Origin: Bacteroidales bacterium UBA4363 | Lineage (GTDB): Bacteria > Bacteroidota > Bacteroidia > Bacteroidales > Paludibacteraceae | Reading direction: 5' to 3' | DNA length: 11,882 bases | Assembly (NCBI GenBank): GCA_002393965.1 | Contig: DGSL01000024.1 | Span: 1 to 11,882 of the forward strand | In this document: piece after piece, positions 1 to 5,300 of the stretch | Layout of the letters: every line of letters begins with the position of its first letter | Position numbering within the stretch: position 1 is the first letter of the stretch | Translations under genes and position numbers: made by a program | The notes under the pieces: model-generated | The model's input: the letters and a program-made list of their open reading frames with translations, nothing else | The model's database searches: none | What the model was told of the DNA's origin: nothing

Positions 1-6
1 ACTGCC

Positions 7-29
7 GTTCTATGCAGGGACTCCGTTTT
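7..29 (+). repeat. left copy of modular edge repeat
   Basis: GTTCTAT (7-13) is followed directly by the 16-mer GCAGGGACTCCGTTTT (14-29). The same two blocks occur in the same order at the right edge (11834-11840 and 11859-11874), there separated by 18 extra bases. After the 16-mer both copies also share CTTCG (41-45 here, 11876-11880 there), with 11 intervening bases here and 1 there. Shared blocks with variable spacers suggest a family of dispersed intergenic repeats. Number of copies in the genome is unknown. Confidence 0.55.
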
Positions 30-67
30 GCTGCATTTTGCTTCGCAAGGAATCGGGCGGCGCCTCG

Positions 68-94
68 GCAGAGATTATGCATGCATAACTCTGC
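68..94. repeat. near-perfect palindrome centred on TGCATGCA
   Basis: The left arm is GCAGAGATTATGCA and the right arm is TGCATAACTCTGC. They pair over 13 bp with a single bulged A at 74, and there is no spacer at the centre. Flanking sequence (GCCTCG on the left, GCTCGGC on the right) partly extends the symmetry. It could be a cruciform-forming repeat unit of REP type or a protein-binding dyad. It lies only 38 bp from the left edge-repeat copy, so the two may be one element. Confidence 0.6.
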
Positions 95-131
95 GCTCGG
101 CTTGCTCCGACATCCCTGTCTGTATTCTGTC

Positions 132-151
132 GTCCCGATGGGACTATTTTT
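132..151 (+). terminator. weak terminator-like hairpin
   Basis: GTCCC (132-136), loop GAT and GGGAC (140-144) form a 5-bp GC-rich stem, followed after TA by five T (147-151). The stem is short and the loop minimal. If functional it would end a plus-strand transcript arriving from left of the window. It may equally be part of the repeat region. Confidence 0.3.
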
Positions 152-336
152 GTCTTGTTTCACAAGACATTTTGGTGTTACTTATAAATTCTTTATTTAT
201 ACATGCGAAGAGTGTGTGTTTGTGTGTTTTATTATGTGATTCGTGCAAAAGGTGGTTGAGTGGTGTAAATTTTGGTGATTGGAGAATGGATGTGTCCTTT
301 GTTTTTGAGATTTATATCGTTTGATTGCTGATGTCC

Positions 337-417
337 TGGAGTGGATGGAGTGGATGGAGTGGATGGAGTGGATGGAGAAGGTGGAGGGGATGGAGTGGAT
401 GGAGAAGGTGGTGGTGG
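337..417. repeat. 9-bp minisatellite (TGGAGTGGA)n
   Basis: Nine contiguous 9-bp units fill 81 bp. Units at 337, 346, 355, 364 and 391 are exactly TGGAGTGGA. Those at 373 and 400 begin TGGAG and end in AAGG, the unit at 382 is TGGAGGGGA, and the last (409-417) is TGGTGGTGG. Unit length divisible by three leaves all frames open, which explains the spurious open frames here. The G-rich strand has many GG doublets and could form two-tetrad quadruplexes. Copy number is likely to vary between strains. Confidence 0.85.
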
Positions 418-621
418 AATGGAAAGTGTAGGAAATGGAAAAAAGTCTGTACTCAGAAGGGGCGAGCGGTGCACTCAAAATGTACTAAAAATGTACGTGC
501 TATTCTATGGATAATAGAATTCCTTGTTGTAAATTCGTTGGCAGGAAAGGAGGTAAAAGCTCCCCTCTGAATTCCCCCCACCAACGTGGAGACCATTTAT
601 TCAAAGTAAGCTTTATTTAAT

Positions 622-638
622 GGAACACCTGATGTTCC
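622..638. promoter_or_regulatory. hairpin ahead of the small HTH gene
   Basis: GGAACA (622-627), loop CCTGA and TGTTCC (633-638) form a perfect 6-bp stem. It lies between an upstream in-frame ATG (620) and the ATG preferred here (659). A structured element in this place favours the downstream start, making this part of the 5' leader. No T-tract follows immediately, so it is not a standard intrinsic terminator. Confidence 0.35.
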
Positions 639-658
639 CCCAAAAACATTTTTTTATC

Positions 659-892
659 ATGACTCCGGATTTTTATCTGAACGCCAAACGGACCTTACGG
701 GAACGCTATGGTGAAAACGTGCAGTGGCTGCTCACCGAAGAACTACTCGAGCAGAAGAAAATCAGCCGAACAACCCTTTTCAACATCCTGCGACACTGTG
801 ACCGTCAACGCATGGTCGTCAAAATAGGACGTGTCAATTTCTATCGGACCGACTATTGGGATGAGTGTCTGAGAGAATATTTTAAAATATAG
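659..892 (+). CDS. small protein with HTH-like fold, function unknown
   Basis: This encodes 77 residues from ATG 659, or 90 residues if the in-frame ATG at 620 is used. I prefer 659 because the preceding 13 codons overlap a hairpin and the new N-terminus (MTPDFYLNAKRTL) is a plausible helix start. Neither start has a Shine-Dalgarno site. The family is not recognised. The middle reads like a helix-turn-helix (ISRTTLFNILRHCDR, about residues 36-50 of the 77), followed by a basic beta-wing-like stretch (VVKIGRVNFYR) and a final amphipathic helix. That arrangement resembles a winged-helix DNA-binding protein. It stands alone, with AT-rich sequence on both sides (893-1029) and repeats upstream, which would fit a mobile-element remnant or an orphan regulator. 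Real coding status is likely but unproven. Confidence 0.5.
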   Translation: MTPDFYLNAKRTLRERYGENVQWLLTEELLEQKKISRTTLFNILRHCDRQRMVVKIGRVNFYRTDYWDECLREYFKI

Positions 893-1029
893 AATAATAA
901 ATTCTGTTAATGAAAAATCTCTTAAATAAATTTTCTATAACTATTTAGAATATAACATATTACTATTGAAGTTGTCGTTTATTTTTATTATTAAATCCTG
1001 ATTTGTTCTTAAATAAGTACTTTAATATT
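893..1029. other. AT-rich intergenic spacer
   Basis: These 137 bases are strongly AT-rich. A small inverted repeat (AGAAT at 891-895, ATTCT at 901-905) overlaps the preceding stop codon but has no T-tract. No perfect TAnnTTTG box was found, though the downstream gene must have a promoter here or be read from upstream. Confidence 0.5.
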
Positions 1030-1377
1030 ATGAAAAGCGAAAACAATGAGATGGAAGATTCTCAGGCGGGAGGACGTCTTCCGGAGAAACCGTCCGGTGT
1101 AGGTATCGGTTCGTGGGTTGGTCTGGTGCTGGCGTTGATTTACGGAGTCAGTCCTCTTGACTTGTCGCCCGATGCGATGCCGGTAGTGGGTTGGTTTGAC
1201 GATCTGGTCGTCATCGGAGCCGGGGTATTGAACTTCGTACAGCACTGGACAGAGGAGAGCAATGAGCTCCTATCGCGGATTTTGAGGATACTAAAGTGGG
1301 TGTTGATCCTTGTCGGAGTTGTCGTCTTTCTTCTTCTTGTTGTGCTGATACTGCTTGGCATTCGTGTGTTCTCGTAG
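1030..1377 (+). CDS. DUF1232 (YkvA-like) membrane protein
   Basis: This encodes 115 residues from ATG 1030; an in-frame TTG at 1003 would add 9 residues and is less likely. The diagnostic block is residues 41-61, with SPLDLSPDAMPVVGWFDD, the conserved SPxDLxPD...GxxDD core of DUF1232 (PF06803, the YkvA-like family). Residues 29-40 are hydrophobic, and a strong membrane segment spans about 89-113 and ends close to the C-terminus. The N-terminal 20 residues are acidic and polar. The family is widespread and its molecular function is unknown. The gene appears monocistronic: AT-rich sequence precedes it and a strong terminator begins 51 bases after the stop. Family assignment is firm, function is not. 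Confidence 0.85.
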   Translation: MKSENNEMEDSQAGGRLPEKPSGVGIGSWVGLVLALIYGVSPLDLSPDAMPVVGWFDDLVVIGAGVLNFVQHWTEESNELLSRILRILKWVLILVGVVVFLLLVVLILLGIRVFS

Positions 1378-1428
1378 AGCATTGAGGCAGGAAAAGGCGG
1401 ACCGAGGGAGAAACGACGAAGGCAGAAG

Positions 1429-1473
1429 CAAGGCTACATACGGGGCTGAAACCGTATGTAGCCTTGTTTTTTT
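1429..1473 (+). terminator. strong intrinsic terminator after the DUF1232 gene
   Basis: A perfect 15-bp inverted repeat, CAAGGCTACATACGG (1429-1443) and CCGTATGTAGCCTTG (1452-1466), has an 8-base loop and is followed by seven T (1467-1473). The outer bases extend pairing by a G-T and two A-T pairs. On the minus strand the stem is not followed by a T-tract, so it should act only on plus-strand transcripts. Confidence 0.92.
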
Positions 1474-1515
1474 ATTCAGTGAATTCCGGTAATCAGAGAT
1501 TGCCTGACGAATTGC

Positions 1516-1640
1516 AGGCAGGAGATGGGGATGTTGTAGGCAAGCAGGGGAATGGAGATGCGGTGAGGGGGCGGGGAATGAGGAGGCGGTGGGCAGGTAG
1601 GAGAAGGGAGAGGTTACGGGGTAGGTAAGAAGGGGATGAG
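1516..1640 (-). terminator. C-rich, G-poor 3' zone, possible Rho-dependent termination
   Basis: Downstream of the PD40 gene the minus-strand RNA is C/U-rich with few G. Read on the plus strand, G runs of three to five occur at 1527, 1547, 1567, 1573, 1591, 1606, 1618 and 1632. There is no intrinsic terminator for the minus-strand genes here. A C-rich, G-poor 3' region is what Rho loading sites look like, so Rho-dependent ending of the dus-PD40 message is a reasonable inference. The plus strand has quadruplex potential, most clearly GGGGGCGGGG at 1567-1576. Confidence 0.35.
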
Positions 1641-1670
1641 GTGACGTTTGCACAAGTGGCTACCGCGAAA

Positions 1671-4190
1671 TCAGCGGACGGTGACATCGCAGTTAGGCAG
1701 ATGTCGAGTCATGCGCAGGGAGCGAGTGTCGTGGGAGGATGTGGCGGCTTCGGTTCCGTCTAACAAGAACCGAAGTCGGTAGGTGTGTCCTGCGGGCAGG
1801 AGGACAGAGTAGAAGCCGTCCTCCTCATGAGAAGATGATCGTCCGAGATAGTTGCCGTTCTCGGCATCGAACCAGCGTATGTCGCATCGGACGGGTTGTC
1901 CGGAAGCGTTGGTGACGCGTCCAGAGACACGCAGGATTGGGTCTGGTTGTGCCCAAGTGGGGAGGGTGACGGAAAAGAGGTCGTAGTTGCGTGGTTGTTT
2001 GCGGTAGTTGCGGTAGAAGTATCCTTCGGAGCCACGCAGCGAGACTTTCAGTTCGGTCTCGTCGTATGGGCCGTTGATTTCCCTGCCCAGGTTGCGTGGT
2101 TTGCTCCAGCAGGTCCAGCAGGAGTCGGAGAGCCGTTGAGAGACGAAGAAGTCGCAGTGTCCCAGGCCGCCGTGTCCGGAGGAGGAGAAATAGAGAGTCC
2201 GTCCGTCGGCATGGAGGTAGGGGGAGCGGTCGCAGTAGCGAGTATTGATGACGGGACCGAGGTTCAGGGGTCCGACGACGGAATCGTTAGCGTCGAGATA
2301 TACGACGTAGAGGTCGGATGCGTGAGTATATTCACCGTGGTAGGAATGTTCGGAAGTGGTGTTGTAGTTTTCTTCGCTCTCGGCTGCGAAGAGAATAGCC
2401 CGTCCGTCTGCCGTGAGGCACGCATCACTCTGCCATAGATTCTGGTTGAATGGGTAGTCCAGGCGTCGTTGCTCTCGCCACGAGTGTCCGTCGGCAGTAC
2501 GTTCTGCCCGCCAGAGTTCGCCGTCACGGAAATAGAGAAGTGTCCGTCCGTCGGCAGAGAGAGAGAGAGGTGCCTCGTTCGCCTGTTCGCCGCAGAGGGT
2601 CGAATCGACAACCGGTCGTTCCCATCCGCCGGTAGCATTGCGTCGTACGACAAAGATATCCTCGTTGTTAGCCGGTCCTTTCTGTATCGTTGAGTTCTTA
2701 GGGGTATTTCCTGTTTGTCTGTTCGTGCGAAGAGGAATATCTTTTTTGTTTTGAGCTGGTAATTCGTGCTGCGTATTTTTCTTATCTATGGAGAATCCGA
2801 GGTTGCCATTACGGTATCGTCCGCAGAAATAGAGTGTGTTGTCGTCGGCGGAGAGTACGGGGCTGTATTCCTCGCCGGCGGAGTTGATACGGTCGGAGAA
2901 GAAAGAGACCTTTCCGCCTCCAGATGGAGAACGCAGCAGTGCGATGAGATCCCGTGCCCTTTCGGCGTTTGCGCCTTTGAGGGTTTTCTGGTAATATTGA
3001 ATCGTGGCTATTGCCGCCTGCCATTCGTGTCGTTCGATATTGATAGAGATCATGCGTTGGAGTGCCACGAAAGCCAGATCCTTATCGGGGTTATTCTTGA
3101 TATAGTGGTCGTAGGCGGGTGTACGTCCGGGATCGTAGCGTCGGTCGAGCAGCAATTGTTCGCTCTCGGCGGCGCTTTTGAAATCGATGGGGCGAATGGA
3201 ATCGAAGAGCGGTGAATCGTAGTTGTCGTAGAATTCCTTGACGGAGATGGCGTCGCCGTCGCTGAGAAAATAGTCGTGGTAGTCAAGCAGCATCTGTTCG
3301 GAGTGAATGCCGGAGAAGTAGGTTGCTCCGTATTCGAGGATATCGAGTCGTGTATCGGGGTCTGTGGTTGTGTTATAGATGCGGAACAGTTCATCCTCAG
3401 CGCGGTCGGAGTAGGAGTTGGACGGGTAGGTATTCAGGAAATCGCGGTAGGCGGTCCAGTCGTCCGGTCGTACGGAAGTGATATACTCGAGGCTATCGAC
3501 CTGCGACTGCAGGAACTCAGCCTGGTCGGAATCCGGGAACCGTCGTATGAACTCCTGGATGGCTTCGAGAGAGGGGTGTGGTCCGAGGTTGTCGTACTCG
3601 AGCGCATGGATAATGCTGCGAGCCTCGGCTGCGAGAGGGCTGGTCCGATAGGATCGTGCAAACCGTTCGTATGCCTCGACGGTACCTTCCTCGCCTGCTG
3701 CGCGGAAGGCGGCGCGTGCTTTTCCTTCGAGAGCCCGAGAGGGATAGGGCGGCAGAGCGCGTCGGTAGAGTTTGAGGTAGTTGTCAAAAGCCTCGACCGT
3801 TGCGGTATGTTCTGCCTGTTCGAGTCCTTCCTTGCAGATTGAGTCGTTGAGTTCGCGGAAGGATCGGTAGGTCATGCCGAGCGATTCGAACTTCTTCTTA
3901 TTATTCTCTGCTCCGAACAGTTTCTTGGCTTCCCAGAGGCAGATGTAGGCAGAGTCGGGGTTGTAGTGGGCATAGTCATGCCGGCTGAGCAGTACGGCCT
4001 TGTAGTAGAGTGCCTCGGCATCGTTTCGTTTGGTCCCTATTTCGCGGTCGAGTCGTCTGTTTGCCTCGTCGTACTGTCCGGAAGAGATGAGAGGAGCAAA
4101 GTGTCCCTGAGCCATAGTCGTCGTGAGGGCGGATACGAAAAGTGAGAAGGTCAGAAGCAGGGATTTGTATTTGTTCTCTCCGTTAGCCAT
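1671..4190 (-). CDS. exported TPR / PD40 propeller / CRD-like protein (PorE-like without OmpA domain)
   Basis: This encodes 839 residues. An N-terminal signal peptide has a hydrophobic core at about 10-22, with cleavage probably after TTTMA (residue 27). No lipobox cysteine is visible. Residues about 30-420 are helical with TPR-like repeats. PD40 (WD40-like, PF07676) blade motifs follow at about 443-457, 540-555, 589-603 and 656-671, for example SADGRTLLYF and HADGRTLYFSSSG. A polar insert at about 470-508 splits blades one and two. Residues about 752-810 (RVSGRVTNASGQPVRCDIRW) look like a carboxypeptidase-regulatory-like beta-sandwich. The order TPR, PD40, CRD matches PorE-type periplasmic proteins of the type IX secretion machinery, but those end in an OmpA peptidoglycan-binding domain, absent here. 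Function is therefore inferred only as envelope scaffold. It lies 62 bp downstream of dus on the same strand and has no clear promoter of its own, so co-transcription is likely. Confidence 0.82.
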   Translation of the reverse strand: MANGENKYKSLLLTFSLFVSALTTTMAQGHFAPLISSGQYDEANRRLDREIGTKRNDAEALYYKAVLLSRHDYAHYNPDSAYICLWEAKKLFGAENNKKKFESLGMTYRSFRELNDSICKEGLEQAEHTATVEAFDNYLKLYRRALPPYPSRALEGKARAAFRAAGEEGTVEAYERFARSYRTSPLAAEARSIIHALEYDNLGPHPSLEAIQEFIRRFPDSDQAEFLQSQVDSLEYITSVRPDDWTAYRDFLNTYPSNSYSDRAEDELFRIYNTTTDPDTRLDILEYGATYFSGIHSEQMLLDYHDYFLSDGDAISVKEFYDNYDSPLFDSIRPIDFKSAAESEQLLLDRRYDPGRTPAYDHYIKNNPDKDLAFVALQRMISINIERHEWQAAIATIQYYQKTLKGANAERARDLIALLRSPSGGGKVSFFSDRINSAGEEYSPVLSADDNTLYFCGRYRNGNLGFSIDKKNTQHELPAQNKKDIPLRTNRQTGNTPKNSTIQKGPANNEDIFVVRRNATGGWERPVVDSTLCGEQANEAPLSLSADGRTLLYFRDGELWRAERTADGHSWREQRRLDYPFNQNLWQSDACLTADGRAILFAAESEENYNTTSEHSYHGEYTHASDLYVVYLDANDSVVGPLNLGPVINTRYCDRSPYLHADGRTLYFSSSGHGGLGHCDFFVSQRLSDSCWTCWSKPRNLGREINGPYDETELKVSLRGSEGYFYRNYRKQPRNYDLFSVTLPTWAQPDPILRVSGRVTNASGQPVRCDIRWFDAENGNYLGRSSSHEEDGFYSVLLPAGHTYRLRFLLDGTEAATSSHDTRSLRMTRHLPNCDVTVR

Positions 4191-4252
4191 GAGATCAGTG
4201 GTGAAACGATTAGTGGTCAGTCGGTCGGGGGAGGGAGGTGAGCGCGCGGGGC

Positions 4253-5224
4253 TTATGAATTTTGGAGGCTCTGGATGAGTTCGGTTACCGATTGTCGGTA
4301 GTCGGCGAGGGATCGTGCCTTGAGGATGCGTTTACGCAACCGTTTCTCCGCCTCGGGCAGGAGATAGTCCCAATAGGGTTGCAGGTGTGACAGAGCCTGA
4401 CGGTCGCCCTCGTAGCGTTCTTGCATCTGAGACGCCATTTCGCGTAGGAACCGGGAGAGGACCGAGAGGCGGTCTGCCTCGGACGGGGGTGTGTCGGATG
4501 TCCATGTGGCGGGCAGGAGAGGGTCGGAGAGCAGTCCACGTCCAATCATGACAGCCCTCAGACGTGGGAATCGGTCATGAATGCGTCGGATATCCTCGAC
4601 ATTGCGGATATCGCCGTTATAGACCAGTGGTTTCTTACATTCTTCCGCAAATCGTGCGAAGGATGCGATGTCGCATGTATTTTTATATTGTTCGCAGCCG
4701 AGGCGAGGGTGGAGAATGATTTCGCAGACAGAAGAGTCATTGAGCAAGGGCAGGAGAGAGAATGCCTCTTGAGGAGAGGACCAGCCCAGTCGCATCTTGA
4801 CAGAGGCAGAGATCTCGGGATGGTCCCGGAGGCACGAAAGAACGTCCCTGACGGCATCGGGGCGTGAAAGGATGCCAGCCCCCTTTCCCTTGCGTGCGAT
4901 AAGAGGGAAGGAGCAACCGAAATTGAGATTGACGTCGTGGTAGCCGAGGTGGGTCACGGCCTGGAGGAGGATTTCCAGATCGTGGGCGTTATCGGTGAGA
5001 AGTTGTGGAGTCAGTCGTCCAGTCGAATCGTTCTGAAGGTCGCGCAAGTCGCGTCGGCGTACCTCGCCGCGTTCGACACGCAGAAAAGGGGAGAAATAGC
5101 GATCCACGCCTCCGCAGAAGCGGTGGTGCAGGTTGCGGTAGATCTGTTCCGTGAACCCCTGCAGTGGGGCGTGCCATATCGGCAGAGAGGAGTGTTGTTC
5201 AGCGAGTGTGTTTTCCATAATCAT
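4253..5224 (-). CDS. dus: tRNA-dihydrouridine synthase family protein
   Basis: This encodes 323 residues from ATG 5224; ATG 5218 (321 residues) and TTG 5230 are in-frame alternatives. Dus enzymes are flavoproteins that reduce specific uridines in the tRNA D-loop using NADPH. The fold and motifs are clear: PIWHAPLQGFTE near the N-terminus (FMN-binding strand), NLNFGC (99-104) with catalytic Cys104, KGAGIL, SVKMRLGW (141-148) with the phosphate-binding Lys, HPRLG at 172-176, YNGDI (202-206) and MIGRGLLSDP (226-235). The usual GCP after the catalytic strand reads GCS here. The C-terminal helical domain (about 245-323) is of normal length. Which uridine is modified cannot be told. The promoter box lies only three bases before ATG 5224, so the message may be leaderless or nearly so. 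The PD40 gene follows on the same strand. Confidence 0.92.
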   Translation of the reverse strand: MIMENTLAEQHSSLPIWHAPLQGFTEQIYRNLHHRFCGGVDRYFSPFLRVERGEVRRRDLRDLQNDSTGRLTPQLLTDNAHDLEILLQAVTHLGYHDVNLNFGCSFPLIARKGKGAGILSRPDAVRDVLSCLRDHPEISASVKMRLGWSSPQEAFSLLPLLNDSSVCEIILHPRLGCEQYKNTCDIASFARFAEECKKPLVYNGDIRNVEDIRRIHDRFPRLRAVMIGRGLLSDPLLPATWTSDTPPSEADRLSVLSRFLREMASQMQERYEGDRQALSHLQPYWDYLLPEAEKRLRKRILKARSLADYRQSVTELIQSLQNS

Positions 5225-5227
5225 AGA

Positions 5228-5235
5228 CAAAGATA
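5228..5235 (-). promoter_or_regulatory. -7 box TATCTTTG for dus
   Basis: On the minus strand this is a perfect match to the Bacteroidota TAnnTTTG element. It ends three bases before dus ATG 5224. Transcription would start at or just before that ATG, giving a leaderless message, or a leader of a few bases for ATG 5218. No clear TTTG -33 box was found at the expected distance (about 5255-5262). Confidence 0.5.
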
Positions 5236-5240
5236 GTCCT

Positions 5241-5275
5241 TTTGCGCAGAACCTGCCTACTTTTTAGTATCTTTG
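5241..5275 (+). promoter_or_regulatory. promoter for the outer-membrane barrel gene
   Basis: TTTG (5241-5244) and TATCTTTG (5268-5275) match the Bacteroidota -33 and -7 elements with a 23-base gap, slightly longer than usual. The predicted start is near 5280, leaving about 20 bases of AT-rich leader before ATG 5301. The -7 box is perfect; the -33 assignment is weaker. Confidence 0.6.
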
Positions 5276-5300
5276 AGGCGTTGAAAAATTCTTAAAACCC

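Larger units (their letters stand above)
1..619. other. repeat-rich non-coding region
   Basis: No convincing gene is present in these 619 bases. Open frames exist on both strands, but they either cross the palindrome and edge repeat or are translations of the 9-bp tandem repeat (Trp-Ser-Gly on one strand, Ser-Thr-Pro or His-Ser-Ile on the other), with no recognisable domain. The stretch holds a modular repeat copy (7-29), a near-perfect palindrome (68-94), a short terminator-like hairpin (132-151), a T/G-rich low-complexity patch around 205-240 and a minisatellite (337-417). Base composition is uneven and unlike the coding part of the window. This fits an intergenic accumulation of repeats; an unrecognised non-coding RNA cannot be excluded. 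Confidence 0.6.

Noticed and set aside
12..324. Two overlapping plus-strand frames across the palindrome
   Set aside because: They run through the edge repeat and palindrome, have no recognisable domain, and overlap each other in different frames.
337..417. CRISPR-like array
   Set aside because: Units are 9 bp and contiguous with no spacers, and no cas gene is nearby.
197..478. Minus-strand frames reading His-Ser-Ile or Ser-Thr-Pro repeats
   Set aside because: They mirror the same minisatellite; a repeat unit divisible by three keeps every frame open.
325..570. Open frame beginning at TTG and reading Trp-Ser-Gly repeats
   Set aside because: It is a direct translation of the 9-bp tandem repeat, has a poor start and no domain after the repeat.
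1291..1687. Minus-strand frames after the PD40 stop, as a frameshifted OmpA tail
   Set aside because: Translations are Pro/Ser/Leu low complexity without any OmpA signature, so no broken C-terminal domain is supported.
1896..3842. Several plus-strand frames of 149 to 188 codons opposite the PD40 gene
   Set aside because: All are antisense to a gene with clear domains and signal peptide; they have Gly/Val-rich translations typical of shadows.
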